From positions 1 to 20,594 of the forward strand of contig JAEDFW010000017.1 in NCBI GenBank assembly GCA_016297855.1: DNA of 20,594 nt. The letters are read 5' to 3'. This stretch comes from Oscillospiraceae bacterium (GTDB lineage Bacteria; Bacillota; Clostridia; Oscillospirales; Oscillospiraceae). The position numbers and the translations under genes are program-made. Under the pieces are notes generated by a model. It made no database searches, was not told the origin of the DNA, and saw nothing but the letters and a program-made list of their open reading frames with translations. Positions 6,894-13,908 of the stretch are shown here, piece by piece (position 1 is the first letter of the stretch; each line of letters opens with the position of its first letter).

Positions 6894-7747
6894 TAAAATT
6901 TCTGCATGATCCGTTTTGTCCCGCGCGTCAGAATCTGCTTTGCGTCTGCGCCGAAGAGTCCGTCAAACAGCGCATATTCATCCAGCATTCCCTGCCCATG
7001 CAGCACGCGGTACGCACCCGCGTCACTGCCCGGAGCCAGATACGCGCCCTTCTTCGCCGCAAGTTTCACTGCGCGGCACTGGCATTCCAGCAGCGGCCGC
7101 AAAACCGTGTCGGGATAGCGGCCGTCACCGACAAGGTTTGCGATTGTCACCAGCGTAGGCACCCAGACGCAGCCGCACTCGGCAAGCTGGCAAATCGTTT
7201 CATCGGACAAATATGCCCCATGCTCGACCGAGTCCACACCCGCGGAAAGCGCCGCCGTGACCGCCGCGTCACCGTTGGCGTGCACCATAACGGAAAGGCC
7301 CTCGTCGTGCGCCAGCGAGATGCAGTCGGCCATCAGTTCGAGCTGCATCGGCTCGTCGGTGATCGCGCCGTAGTGGTCAAAGTCCATGATTCCCGAAATC
7401 ATGAGTTTGACGAAGTGTCCGCCGCGCGCCTTGACCTCGCCGACCAGCACGCGGTAGTCGGAAAACGTCCGGAATGTTCTGCCGATAAATGCGCCATAAT
7501 GTCCCGCCCGGCAGATGGGAAACGCGGGCGTGACATAACGGATGCCGTACTCCGGCGCAAGTTTCGCCGCCAGTTCGCACACGCCCCAGCGATCACCGCC
7601 GTCGCGCAGATATCCTGTGCCAAGCGCCTGATACCGCGCGAGCGTACTTCGCACGAACGGCTCGCACACACCGTCTTTGTGCCGCGCAATGGCGTCTTTC
7701 CAGTACACGCCGTCGAGCACCATATGAATGTGGCAATCGGCCAGCAT
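6893..7747 (-). CDS. Amidohydrolase-superfamily metal-dependent hydrolase
   Basis: 284 residues. The metal-site pattern of the superfamily is complete: His6-x-His8 (ADCHIHM), Lys114 (HFVKLM, likely the carboxylated bridging lysine), His156 (MVHANGD), His176 (SVEHGAY) and Asp242 (GSDAGA). The EHGAYLSDE segment is typical of imidazolonepropionase/prolidase-like members, so hydrolysis of a C-N bond in a small cyclic amide or dipeptide-like compound is likely, but the substrate is unknown. The protein is shorter than usual (about 400) and starts directly at the HxH strand, lacking the N-terminal beta-sandwich part. Start at 7747 has AGGAG eight bases upstream; a frame running further upstream is a shadow of yebC. 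It follows yebC on the same strand by 82 bases. Confidence 0.85.
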   Translation of the reverse strand: MLADCHIHMVLDGVYWKDAIARHKDGVCEPFVRSTLARYQALGTGYLRDGGDRWGVCELAAKLAPEYGIRYVTPAFPICRAGHYGAFIGRTFRTFSDYRVLVGEVKARGGHFVKLMISGIMDFDHYGAITDEPMQLELMADCISLAHDEGLSVMVHANGDAAVTAALSAGVDSVEHGAYLSDETICQLAECGCVWVPTLVTIANLVGDGRYPDTVLRPLLECQCRAVKLAAKKGAYLAPGSDAGAYRVLHGQGMLDEYALFDGLFGADAKQILTRGTKRIMQKF

Positions 7748-7829
7748 AGCATCATCTCCTGCCAAGTGAACAACGCAACGCGGCAGACCGATCCGGTCTG
7801 CCGCAGCTTTCTCATGGATTCCGGTGTAC

Positions 7830-8567
7830 TCAGTCCTGCTCCCAGTTGTGCCAGACGTTCTGCACGTCGTCATCATCCTCAAAGATATCGAGCATTTTTT
7901 CCATGTTGTCGATGTCTTCCTGCTTCTCGAGCTTCTGGTAGGTCTGCGGAACCATCTCGATCTGCGCAGACTCAAACGCATAACCCTTGTCCTCAAGCGC
8001 CTTGGCCACGGCGTTGAAATCAGCCGGGTCGGTATAGACCGTGAAGCAGCCCTCTTCTGGCACAAAGTCGGCTGCGCCCGCATCGAGCGCATCCATCATG
8101 ACCGTGTCCTCGTCAAGTTCTTCTTCCTCGTTGTCGATGACAATGACGCCCTTCTTATCAAACGACCAGCTCACGCAGCCGTTGGTGCCGAGGCTGCCGC
8201 CGTATTTATCAAAATGATGGCGCACGTTGCCCGCAGTGCGGTTGCGGTTGTCAGTCATGGTCTCAACGATGACAGCGATCCCGCACGGGCCGTGGCCTTC
8301 GTAAACGATGGACTCATACGCGTCGCCCTGACCGGCAGAAGCCGCTTTTTCCAGCACGCGCTTGATGTTGTCGTTGGGCATATTGGCCGCCTTGGCCTTG
8401 GTGATGACAGTCGCCAGACGCGAGTTGTACGCGGGATCGGCCACACCGCCGCCCTCTTTGACCGCAACGATCATTTCCTTGGAAATCTTTGTGAACGCCG
8501 CAGCGCGCTTGGCGTCCTGCGCGCCCTTGGTCTTCTGAATGTTATGCCATTTGGAATGTCCGGACAT
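7830..8567 (-). CDS. YebC/TACO1-family protein
   Basis: 245 residues, full family length. The start MSGHSKWHNIQKTKGAQDAKR is the diagnostic opening, followed by GGGVADPAYNSRL, the NMPNDNIKRVLEKA segment, YEGHGPCGIAVIVETMTDNRNRT and GCVSWSFDKKG. Family members were long listed as transcriptional regulators. More recent work on YebC/YeeI and mitochondrial TACO1 points to a translation factor that relieves ribosome stalling at proline-rich stretches. The C-terminus is very acidic (FEDDDDVQNVWHNWEQD). AGGAAGGAAG precedes the ATG. It follows the NIF3-like gene by 60 bases that contain a possible promoter, and a strong GC-rich hairpin without a T run (7780-7804) lies after it. Confidence 0.93.
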   Translation of the reverse strand: MSGHSKWHNIQKTKGAQDAKRAAAFTKISKEMIVAVKEGGGVADPAYNSRLATVITKAKAANMPNDNIKRVLEKAASAGQGDAYESIVYEGHGPCGIAVIVETMTDNRNRTAGNVRHHFDKYGGSLGTNGCVSWSFDKKGVIVIDNEEEELDEDTVMMDALDAGAADFVPEEGCFTVYTDPADFNAVAKALEDKGYAFESAQIEMVPQTYQKLEKQEDIDNMEKMLDIFEDDDDVQNVWHNWEQD

Positions 8568-8601
8568 GGAGTACTCTTCCTTCCTCTGAAAATCTCTTGT
8601 T

Positions 8602-8631
8602 AGTGTATCATATCCTCGTGCAAAAAATCAA
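8602..8631 (-). promoter_or_regulatory. Possible promoter of yebC
   Basis: Reverse strand TTGATT (8631-8626, overlapping the stop codon of the upstream gene), 18-bp spacer, TACACT (8607-8602). The spacing is acceptable and the -10 is two bases off consensus. Confidence 0.45.
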
Positions 8632-9428
8632 CACTTTGGTGCAAATTGCGTCGGGTCTTTGTGGGATTCTGAACGCAAAACCGTCAGCAGCGGCAGTTTT
8701 TCGCGCAGAATGCGTTCAATCACGGCGCAGACAGGATTCTCCGTCTCAAAATGCCCCGCATCGATCAGATTCAGCCCCATCTCCGCCGCCTGCAGAAACT
8801 GATGGTACTTGACGTCGGCGGTCACGAATGTATCGCAGCCGGCAGCTGCAACCTTCTCCATCTCGCCCGCGCACGAGCCGCCGCCCACAGCCACGCGTGT
8901 AACCTGCCTTCCGCCATCTGCCATACGCACACCGGGACAGTCCAGACGTGCAGAAACCTGCGCGCAGAAATCCGCCAGCGGCTGTTCAAAGACCGTGCCT
9001 GTGCGGATAAGGCCGTATTCCCTGCCCTGCGCGTCCACACCGGCAGGCTCCAGCACGCGCACGTCAGAAAGCCCCAGTGTTTGGGCCAGCGTATCATTCA
9101 CGCCGCCCGGCGCGCAGTCGAGATTTGTATGCAAATTCATAGCCGCAATGCCGTTTTCGACGAGATAGAGGAGCTTTCTTCCCGCGTCGGTCTGGTCATT
9201 GACCGACTTGACGGGAGAAAAGATCAGCGGATGATGCGTAATGACGAGCTGCGCGCCACACTGCCTGGCCTCGTGCAGCACCCGGTCCGCCGGATCAAGC
9301 GCAACGAGCACGCGCGTGACCTCCGCGTCCATACGTCCGCACAGAAGCCCTACGTTATCCCAGTCCTCTTTCATATATTCCGGCGCAAAGGTGAACAGCG
9401 CCTCATAGATATCATGTACCGTAGTCAT
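8628..9428 (-). CDS. NIF3/YqfO-like dimetal protein
   Basis: 266 residues. The dinuclear metal site of the NIF3 family is visible: THHPLIF (His65, His66), NLHTNLDCAPGGVND (His100, Asp104) and, near the C-terminus, DVKYHQFLQAAEMGLNLIDAGHFETE with the final His and Glu ligands. Databases often label such proteins GTP cyclohydrolase 1 type 2, but the function is not settled. This is the short form, without the inserted PII-like domain of YqfO (about 370 residues). GGAGG lies nine bases before the ATG, inside the end of trmK. The 17-base overlap with trmK is a conserved Firmicutes pairing (trmK-yqfO) and implies coupled translation. Confidence 0.92.
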   Translation of the reverse strand: MTTVHDIYEALFTFAPEYMKEDWDNVGLLCGRMDAEVTRVLVALDPADRVLHEARQCGAQLVITHHPLIFSPVKSVNDQTDAGRKLLYLVENGIAAMNLHTNLDCAPGGVNDTLAQTLGLSDVRVLEPAGVDAQGREYGLIRTGTVFEQPLADFCAQVSARLDCPGVRMADGGRQVTRVAVGGGSCAGEMEKVAAAGCDTFVTADVKYHQFLQAAEMGLNLIDAGHFETENPVCAVIERILREKLPLLTVLRSESHKDPTQFAPKC

Positions 9429-10110
9429 GCCGCATTTCCTCCACTTCCTGCAGTGCCTGTGTATAGTACGCCACGCGCGCCGGCACAGCCTTCTCCGACG
9501 TTTTGAGTCCTTCGACCGTCGTACGCAGCGCCGATTCCACGCGCGCCAGATACGCCGGCAGATGCTCGCTGCCGCTTTTGAGCAGCTGCGGCGAAACATA
9601 CTGCTGCCCCGGCGTGAGCAGTGTGCTTTTGCCGAACCGTGCGCGCAGAACCGTGTAGTAAAAGCCGCCGTCTTTTGCAATCGTCTCTTTTTCTATCGCA
9701 AATCCGTTCTCCGTCAGATACTTGCGCAGAGCCTGTCCGGCGCTCTGCGGCTGCAGCACAAGCGTATAGCGCGCGTCGCGCAGCCATTGAGCGGCCTGCA
9801 GAATATGCATGATGCAGTCGCCGCCCATCCCGGCGCAGACGATCGTGTCCACTTCATCAGGCGGGATTTTTTCAAGTCCGTCGCAGAGCACAAAGCGAAC
9901 GCCGCCCGACACGCCGTAGCGCTGTGCGTTGCGGCGTGCCTTATCAAGAGGCTGTTCGCGCAGATCTGCGGCAACGACCGAGCGCGCGATCCCGCTTTGC
10001 AGCAGATAGATTGCCAGATAACCGTGGTCGGTGCCGACATCAGCCACGCGGCAGCCCGTCGTGAGCATCGACGCGCAGCATAGCAGCCGGTTGGAGATGG
10101 GTAATTTCAT
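9412..10110 (-). CDS. trmK: tRNA (adenine(22)-N1)-methyltransferase TrmK
   Basis: 232 residues. TrmK (YqfN) uses S-adenosylmethionine to methylate N1 of A22 in the D-loop of certain tRNAs. Residues 22-35 (VADVGTDHGYLAIY) form the SAM-binding motif I with the TDHGYL variant typical of this family; then VVAADLREQPLDKA, VCAGMGGDCI and LVLQPQ follow as expected. The C-terminal ~70 residues form a helical, coiled-coil-like extension that is also family typical. Start is at 10110 with GAGG five bases upstream. It sits just after the terminator of the DUF1858 gene with no clear promoter of its own, and overlaps the NIF3-like gene downstream. Confidence 0.92.
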   Translation of the reverse strand: MKLPISNRLLCCASMLTTGCRVADVGTDHGYLAIYLLQSGIARSVVAADLREQPLDKARRNAQRYGVSGGVRFVLCDGLEKIPPDEVDTIVCAGMGGDCIMHILQAAQWLRDARYTLVLQPQSAGQALRKYLTENGFAIEKETIAKDGGFYYTVLRARFGKSTLLTPGQQYVSPQLLKSGSEHLPAYLARVESALRTTVEGLKTSEKAVPARVAYYTQALQEVEEMRHDYGT

Positions 10111-10139
10111 AAATGCCTCGCAACGTTCTTTGGGATATG

Positions 10140-10172
10140 AAGCAAAAAAGCGGCTATGCCGCTTTTTTGCTT
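10140..10172 (-). terminator. Intrinsic terminator after the DUF1858 gene
   Basis: A perfect 15-bp stem (10140-10154 with 10158-10172) with three-base loop and a six-T run inside the 3' arm on the reverse strand. It overlaps the TAA stop codon at 10171-10173. The symmetry means it could also stop plus-strand transcripts. Confidence 0.9.
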
Positions 10173-10392
10173 AAAGACCTGCTTCCTCAGAAGCTTCGAT
10201 GAACTTGTTGACCTGCGCCAAAAACGCATCGGCGTCGACGCCATGCACCATGCAGGCCTCCTCAACAGTCTCACCGCGGGACGACGGGCAGCCCAGGCAG
10301 TGCATGCCGATGGCCATGAACAGCGGAGCGGTCTGCGGCGCGATGTCGAGCACATCGCCGATGATGGTGGTCTTTTCGATTTTAACAGCCAT
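10171..10392 (-). CDS. DUF1858-domain small CxxC protein
   Basis: 73 residues. It consists of a single DUF1858 domain: TIIGDVLDIAPQTAPLFMAIGMHCLGCPSSRGETVEEACMVHGVD. Cys32 and Cys35 form a CLGC motif, with Cys47 further on. The family is described as a redox disulfide domain found near or fused to hybrid-cluster proteins. Here it stands alone, so the redox partner is not evident. AGGAGG lies eight bases before the ATG, the promoter is near consensus and a strong terminator overlaps the stop codon, so it is an independent unit. Such free-standing copies are common in anaerobic Firmicutes. Confidence 0.92.
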   Translation of the reverse strand: MAVKIEKTTIIGDVLDIAPQTAPLFMAIGMHCLGCPSSRGETVEEACMVHGVDADAFLAQVNKFIEASEEAGL

Positions 10393-10422
10393 GATTGTGG
10401 CCTCCTATTTTAATATGAATGT

Positions 10423-10451
10423 ATTATACCCAATGCTGCGACACAATGCAA
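10423..10451 (-). promoter_or_regulatory. Sigma-A promoter of the DUF1858 gene
   Basis: Reverse strand TTGCAT (10451-10446), 17-bp spacer, perfect TATAAT (10428-10423), about 30 bases before the start codon. Confidence 0.85.
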
Positions 10452-10455
10452 CAGG

Positions 10456-10498
10456 AAAAACGAAAACGCGCCCGCAGCGGTTATCCGTGCGGGCGCGT
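10456..10498 (-). terminator. Intrinsic terminator of the rpsB-tsf operon
   Basis: Reverse-strand stem ACGCGCCCGCA (10498-10488) with TGCGGGCGCGT (10476-10466), an inner CGG/CCG pairing, then TTTCGTTTTT. It lies about 25 bases after the tsf stop. Confidence 0.92.
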
Positions 10499-10522
10499 GA
10501 ATCAGAAACGGTGATCCGGGAA

Positions 10523-11449
10523 TTACTTACCCATGTTCATCTGTGCAGCGACTTCCGCAGCGAAGTCCTCCTGCTTCTTTTCGATGCCCTCGCCCTTCTC
10601 AAAGCGGACAGCGTCGACAAACTTGACCTTGCCGCCGAGTTCCTTGGCAGCAGCGTTGATATACTGCTCGACCGTCATGGAGCCGTCCTTGACGAAGGCC
10701 TGCTGCAGCAGGCAGTTCTCTTCGTAGAACTTGTTGAGCTTGCCGGCAGCGATCTTTTCCTTGACCTGCTGGGGCTTGGAAGCCATCTTGGGGTCGTTGT
10801 CCATCTGGGCGACGAGGATCTTCTTCTCCTCTTCGAGAACGTCCTCGGTCACGAGGCTCTTGTCCCAGAAGCGCGGGTTGAGGGCCGCGATCTGCATGGC
10901 AACGTCCTTGCCGATGGCGGTAGCGTCGATGCCGCCTTCGACTTCGAGGTTGACCAGAACGCCGATCTTGCCGCCGGCATGGACATAGGACACGCTCGTG
11001 TTCTTGTCAAAGCGGGCAAAACGGCGGATCTGCAGGTTCTCACCGATGGACATGACCTTCTCGGGCAGCACTTCGCTGACCTTCAGCTCAGTGCCCGGAT
11101 ATTTGCATTCCTTCACAGCCTCGACGTCAGCGGGGTTGTCCTTCATGACGACCGTGCAGATGTCCTTGACGAACTCGACAAACGGAGCGCTCTTGGCGCA
11201 GAAGTCGGTCTCGCAGTTGACCTCGACCATCGCACCGACGCCGCACGTATCGCAGACAGCAGCATATGCCATGCCTTCAGCAGCGATGCGGCTGGCCTTC
11301 TTGGCAGCCTTGGCAAGGCCCTTTTCACGCAGCCATTCCACAGCCTTATCCATATCGCCGTCGTTTTCCGCAAGCGCCTTCTTGCAGTCCATCATGCCGA
11401 CGTTGGTCATTTCACGCAGTTTCTTGACATCAGCAGCAGTAAATGCCAT
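10523..11449 (-). CDS. tsf: Translation elongation factor Ts
   Basis: 308 residues. EF-Ts exchanges GDP for GTP on EF-Tu. The N-terminal UBA-like domain opens MAFTAADVKKLREMTNVGMMDCKKAL (residues 1-26), followed by the TDF core region VEVNCETDFCAKSAPFVEF (about 76-94), then PRFWDKSLV and the second core subdomain. Cysteines are unusually many around the core: Cys66 and Cys69 (CDTC), Cys79, Cys84, Cys98 and Cys115; in most EF-Ts the motif reads ETDFVAKN without them. AGGAGG lies eight bases before the ATG. It is the second gene of rpsB-tsf, 74 bases after rpsB, with a weak hairpin in the gap. Confidence 0.98.
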   Translation of the reverse strand: MAFTAADVKKLREMTNVGMMDCKKALAENDGDMDKAVEWLREKGLAKAAKKASRIAAEGMAYAAVCDTCGVGAMVEVNCETDFCAKSAPFVEFVKDICTVVMKDNPADVEAVKECKYPGTELKVSEVLPEKVMSIGENLQIRRFARFDKNTSVSYVHAGGKIGVLVNLEVEGGIDATAIGKDVAMQIAALNPRFWDKSLVTEDVLEEEKKILVAQMDNDPKMASKPQQVKEKIAAGKLNKFYEENCLLQQAFVKDGSMTVEQYINAAAKELGGKVKFVDAVRFEKGEGIEKKQEDFAAEVAAQMNMGK

Positions 11450-11484
11450 TGTTATTTCCTCCTATATAATTGTATCTTTTGAAA

Positions 11485-11508
11485 AGTGCCCGTCATGCGG
11501 CGGGCACT
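11485..11508 (-). terminator. Intercistronic hairpin between rpsB and tsf
   Basis: Reverse-strand stem AGTGCCCG (11508-11501) with CGGGCACT (11492-11485), eight-base loop, followed only by TTTC. The weak T run suggests partial termination or RNA processing that lowers tsf relative to rpsB. Confidence 0.5.
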
Positions 11509-11523
11509 CTAAACCTCTGGATC

Positions 11524-12255
<732 letters not shown>

Positions 12256-12376
12256 AATTTTGTTCTCCTTTTGTTTTTTACCTCCACCCGGTTCTCCGGC
12301 CGCTCCACCATTTCTGGCACGTCAAGCGGCAATTCCCGGATGTGCGGTTTGTTTGTCGCTGTACTTCGCACAGCGC
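12256..12376 (-). promoter_or_regulatory. Structured 5' leader of rpsB
   Basis: The predicted transcript begins near 12376 with an 8-bp hairpin closed by a GAA loop (12375-12357, CGCTGTGC with GTACAGCG). Further on, GCCGCT and AGCGGC can close a second domain and CCGG-AGAA-CCGG forms a small third hairpin shortly before the ribosome site. The structure is suggestive of autogenous control by S2, but I do not recognise a named motif. Confidence 0.4.
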
Positions 12377-12382
12377 CTAGGT

Positions 12383-12411
12383 ATTATACAAAATCGCGCG
12401 CACAAATGCAA
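12383..12411 (-). promoter_or_regulatory. Sigma-A promoter of rpsB-tsf
   Basis: Reverse strand TTGCAT (12411-12406), 17-bp spacer, perfect TATAAT (12388-12383). An A/T tract lies directly upstream of the -35. Confidence 0.9.
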
Positions 12412-12456
12412 GTATTTTTTTACAGAAAACACCGTTTTTTCGCGTGATTCTCCTCT

Positions 12457-12735
12457 TTAAAACAGACCGCGCCGTTTGCACGGCGACTTCCAGTCGCCGA
12501 TCGGCCCATCAACCAGAATAATGTCCTCACCGATGCGCCGGATACAAATCCAGGGCACGATATATTCCGAATCCCTGCCGAACAGCCCCAGAAACCGGCA
12601 CGGGCCGGGAATGATGACCGACAGCACGCGTCCGGACTCCAGATCAATGGAAAGATCATGGATATATCCCAAACGCGTGCCCTCGCAGATGTGGATGACT
12701 TCCTTGTTCCGAAGCTCCGAAAACCGGTTGACCAT
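12457..12735 (-). CDS. YlmC/YmxH-family PRC-barrel sporulation-associated protein
   Basis: 92 residues forming one PRC-barrel-like domain: FSELRNKEVIHICEGTRLGYIHDLSID (5-31), LSVIIPGPCRFLGLFGRDSEYIVPW and ILVDGP. This is the YlmC/YmxH family of spore formers, whose molecular role is unknown. The start at 12735 has AGGAGG seven bases upstream. It lies 56 bases after sigG on the same strand, and the sigG-ylmC order is conserved in Bacillus and many Clostridia, so it is likely cotranscribed with sigG in the forespore. The C-terminus is basic (WKSPCKRRGLF). No convincing terminator separates it from the rpsB promoter. Confidence 0.9.
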   Translation of the reverse strand: MVNRFSELRNKEVIHICEGTRLGYIHDLSIDLESGRVLSVIIPGPCRFLGLFGRDSEYIVPWICIRRIGEDIILVDGPIGDWKSPCKRRGLF

Positions 12736-12791
12736 CACAGCGCCTCCTCGCACATACGATCTCAAAAAAGCGTATGCGCGGCAGGCGCTGA

Positions 12792-13571
12792 TCATGACAC
12801 ACTGATGGACCTGCGGATGCTGCTGAGCGCGCTTTTTTCCAGCCGCGAGACCTGTGCCTGCGAGATGCCGACCTGACTTGCCACCTCCATCTGCGTCCGC
12901 CCGCTGTAAAAGCGCAGCGCCAGAATGCGCTTTTCACGTTCAGACAGCGCCTGGATGGCCTCGCGCAGGGCGATGGACTCCAGCCATTGCTCGTCGGTGT
13001 TTCTGGTGTCTTTCACCTGGTCCATAACGGTGAGCGGATCTCCGCCGTCGGAATAGACCGGCTCGTAGAGCGACACCGGCGCGGCAATGGCGTCCATCGC
13101 ACCCACGACCTGCTCCAGCGGCATCTGCAGCTCGGATGCGATCTGTTCCATTGTTGGCTCCCTGCCGTCACGGGCAGTAAGCGCCTGCTTGCACTGCAGC
13201 ACACGGTAAGCGGTATCGCGCACGGAACGGCTGACGCGGATCGGGCTGTAGTCGCGCAGATACCGCCGGAGCTCTCCTGCGATCATCGGTACGCCGTAGG
13301 TGGAGAAACGCACCTGCTTACTGGTGTCAAAGTTCGAAATGGCCTTTAACAGCCCGATACAGCCCACCTGAAACAGATCATCGGGGTTTTCGCCTCTGCC
13401 CATGAAGCGCTGCACCACCGATAAAACGAGCTTGAGATTACCCTCGACAAGTTCGCGGCGTGCCTCGGCGTCACCCGACTGCGAGCGTTTGATGAGCTGC
13501 ATCATCTGCTCATTCGACAGTGTTTTCAATTTCGACGTGTTCACGCCGCTGATCTCTACTTTTCCCTGCAT
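12792..13571 (-). CDS. sigG: RNA polymerase sporulation sigma factor SigG
   Basis: 259 residues plus stop, essentially the length of B. subtilis SigG. SigG directs late forespore transcription, including genes for small acid-soluble proteins and germination. The opening KVEISGVNTSKLKTLSNEQM (4-23) is the SigG-specific N-terminus that distinguishes it from SigF. Region 2 is seen in DDLFQVGCIGLLKAISNFD (64-82) with VRFSTYGVPMI, region 3 in REPTMEQIASELQM, and the region 4 helix-turn-helix in RTQMEVASQVGISQAQVSRLEKSAL near the C-terminus. The start at 13571 has AGGAGG about five bases upstream; the longer open frame runs into the intergenic promoter region. A SigF-like promoter lies just upstream, as in other spore formers. 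The usual spoIIGA-sigE genes are not adjacent. Confidence 0.96.
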   Translation of the reverse strand: MQGKVEISGVNTSKLKTLSNEQMMQLIKRSQSGDAEARRELVEGNLKLVLSVVQRFMGRGENPDDLFQVGCIGLLKAISNFDTSKQVRFSTYGVPMIAGELRRYLRDYSPIRVSRSVRDTAYRVLQCKQALTARDGREPTMEQIASELQMPLEQVVGAMDAIAAPVSLYEPVYSDGGDPLTVMDQVKDTRNTDEQWLESIALREAIQALSEREKRILALRFYSGRTQMEVASQVGISQAQVSRLEKSALSSIRRSISVS

Positions 13572-13601
13572 GACGGCCTCCTGACGAACAATTCTTGCAT
13601 C

Positions 13602-13629
13602 AGTATTTCCCAAGCAGGCAAAAAGATAC
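13602..13629 (-). promoter_or_regulatory. SigF-like promoter of sigG
   Basis: Reverse strand GTATC (13629-13625), 14-bp spacer, GGAAATACT (13610-13602). The -10 fits the SigF pattern GGnrAnAnT at every defined position; the -35 matches four of five bases of GYATA. Start of transcription would fall near 13595, about 25 bases before the ATG. Confidence 0.5.
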
Positions 13630-13683
13630 CTTGGCTGCGGACAAGCGGAACTTTTTTCGCTCATTTTTTGAGATTGGTCAATA

Positions 13684-13845
13684 TTGTCCACTCCCGATGT
13701 AGACGTAATACAGCCTGATCCGCAAAATTATGCAGCGCATTTTGCCGCAAAAAATCAGATTTCGCCCATGTGGACAAGCATGTGGACATGTGGATTTTTC
13801 CTTGAAATTCAAAAGTTTTTCACATTGTCCACAGAGTTGTCCACA
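13684..13845. promoter_or_regulatory. Cluster of DnaA-box-like 9-mers between gpr and sigG
   Basis: Within 162 bases there are three exact TTGTCCACA sites, at 13769-13777 (reverse), 13825-13833 and 13837-13845 (forward). Three relatives also occur: TTGTCCACT at 13684-13692, and on the reverse strand ATGTCCACA (13789-13781) and AAATCCACA (13797-13789). TTGTCCACA differs by one base from the usual TTATCCACA and is the common form in GC-rich genomes. The rest of 13572-13908 holds the SigF-like promoter and no gene or clear gpr terminator. Confidence 0.55.
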
Positions 13846-13908
13846 GAAACTTTTTCCGAAGAAGATGGTTGCCGTAATATTCAGCCGTTAACATAAGGCG
13901 TTTGAACA

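Noticed and set aside
13684..13845. The DnaA-box cluster as a chromosomal origin
   Set aside because: No dnaA, dnaN or other origin genes are near, there is no long AT-rich unwinding region, and the flanking genes are a sporulation protease and sigma factor.
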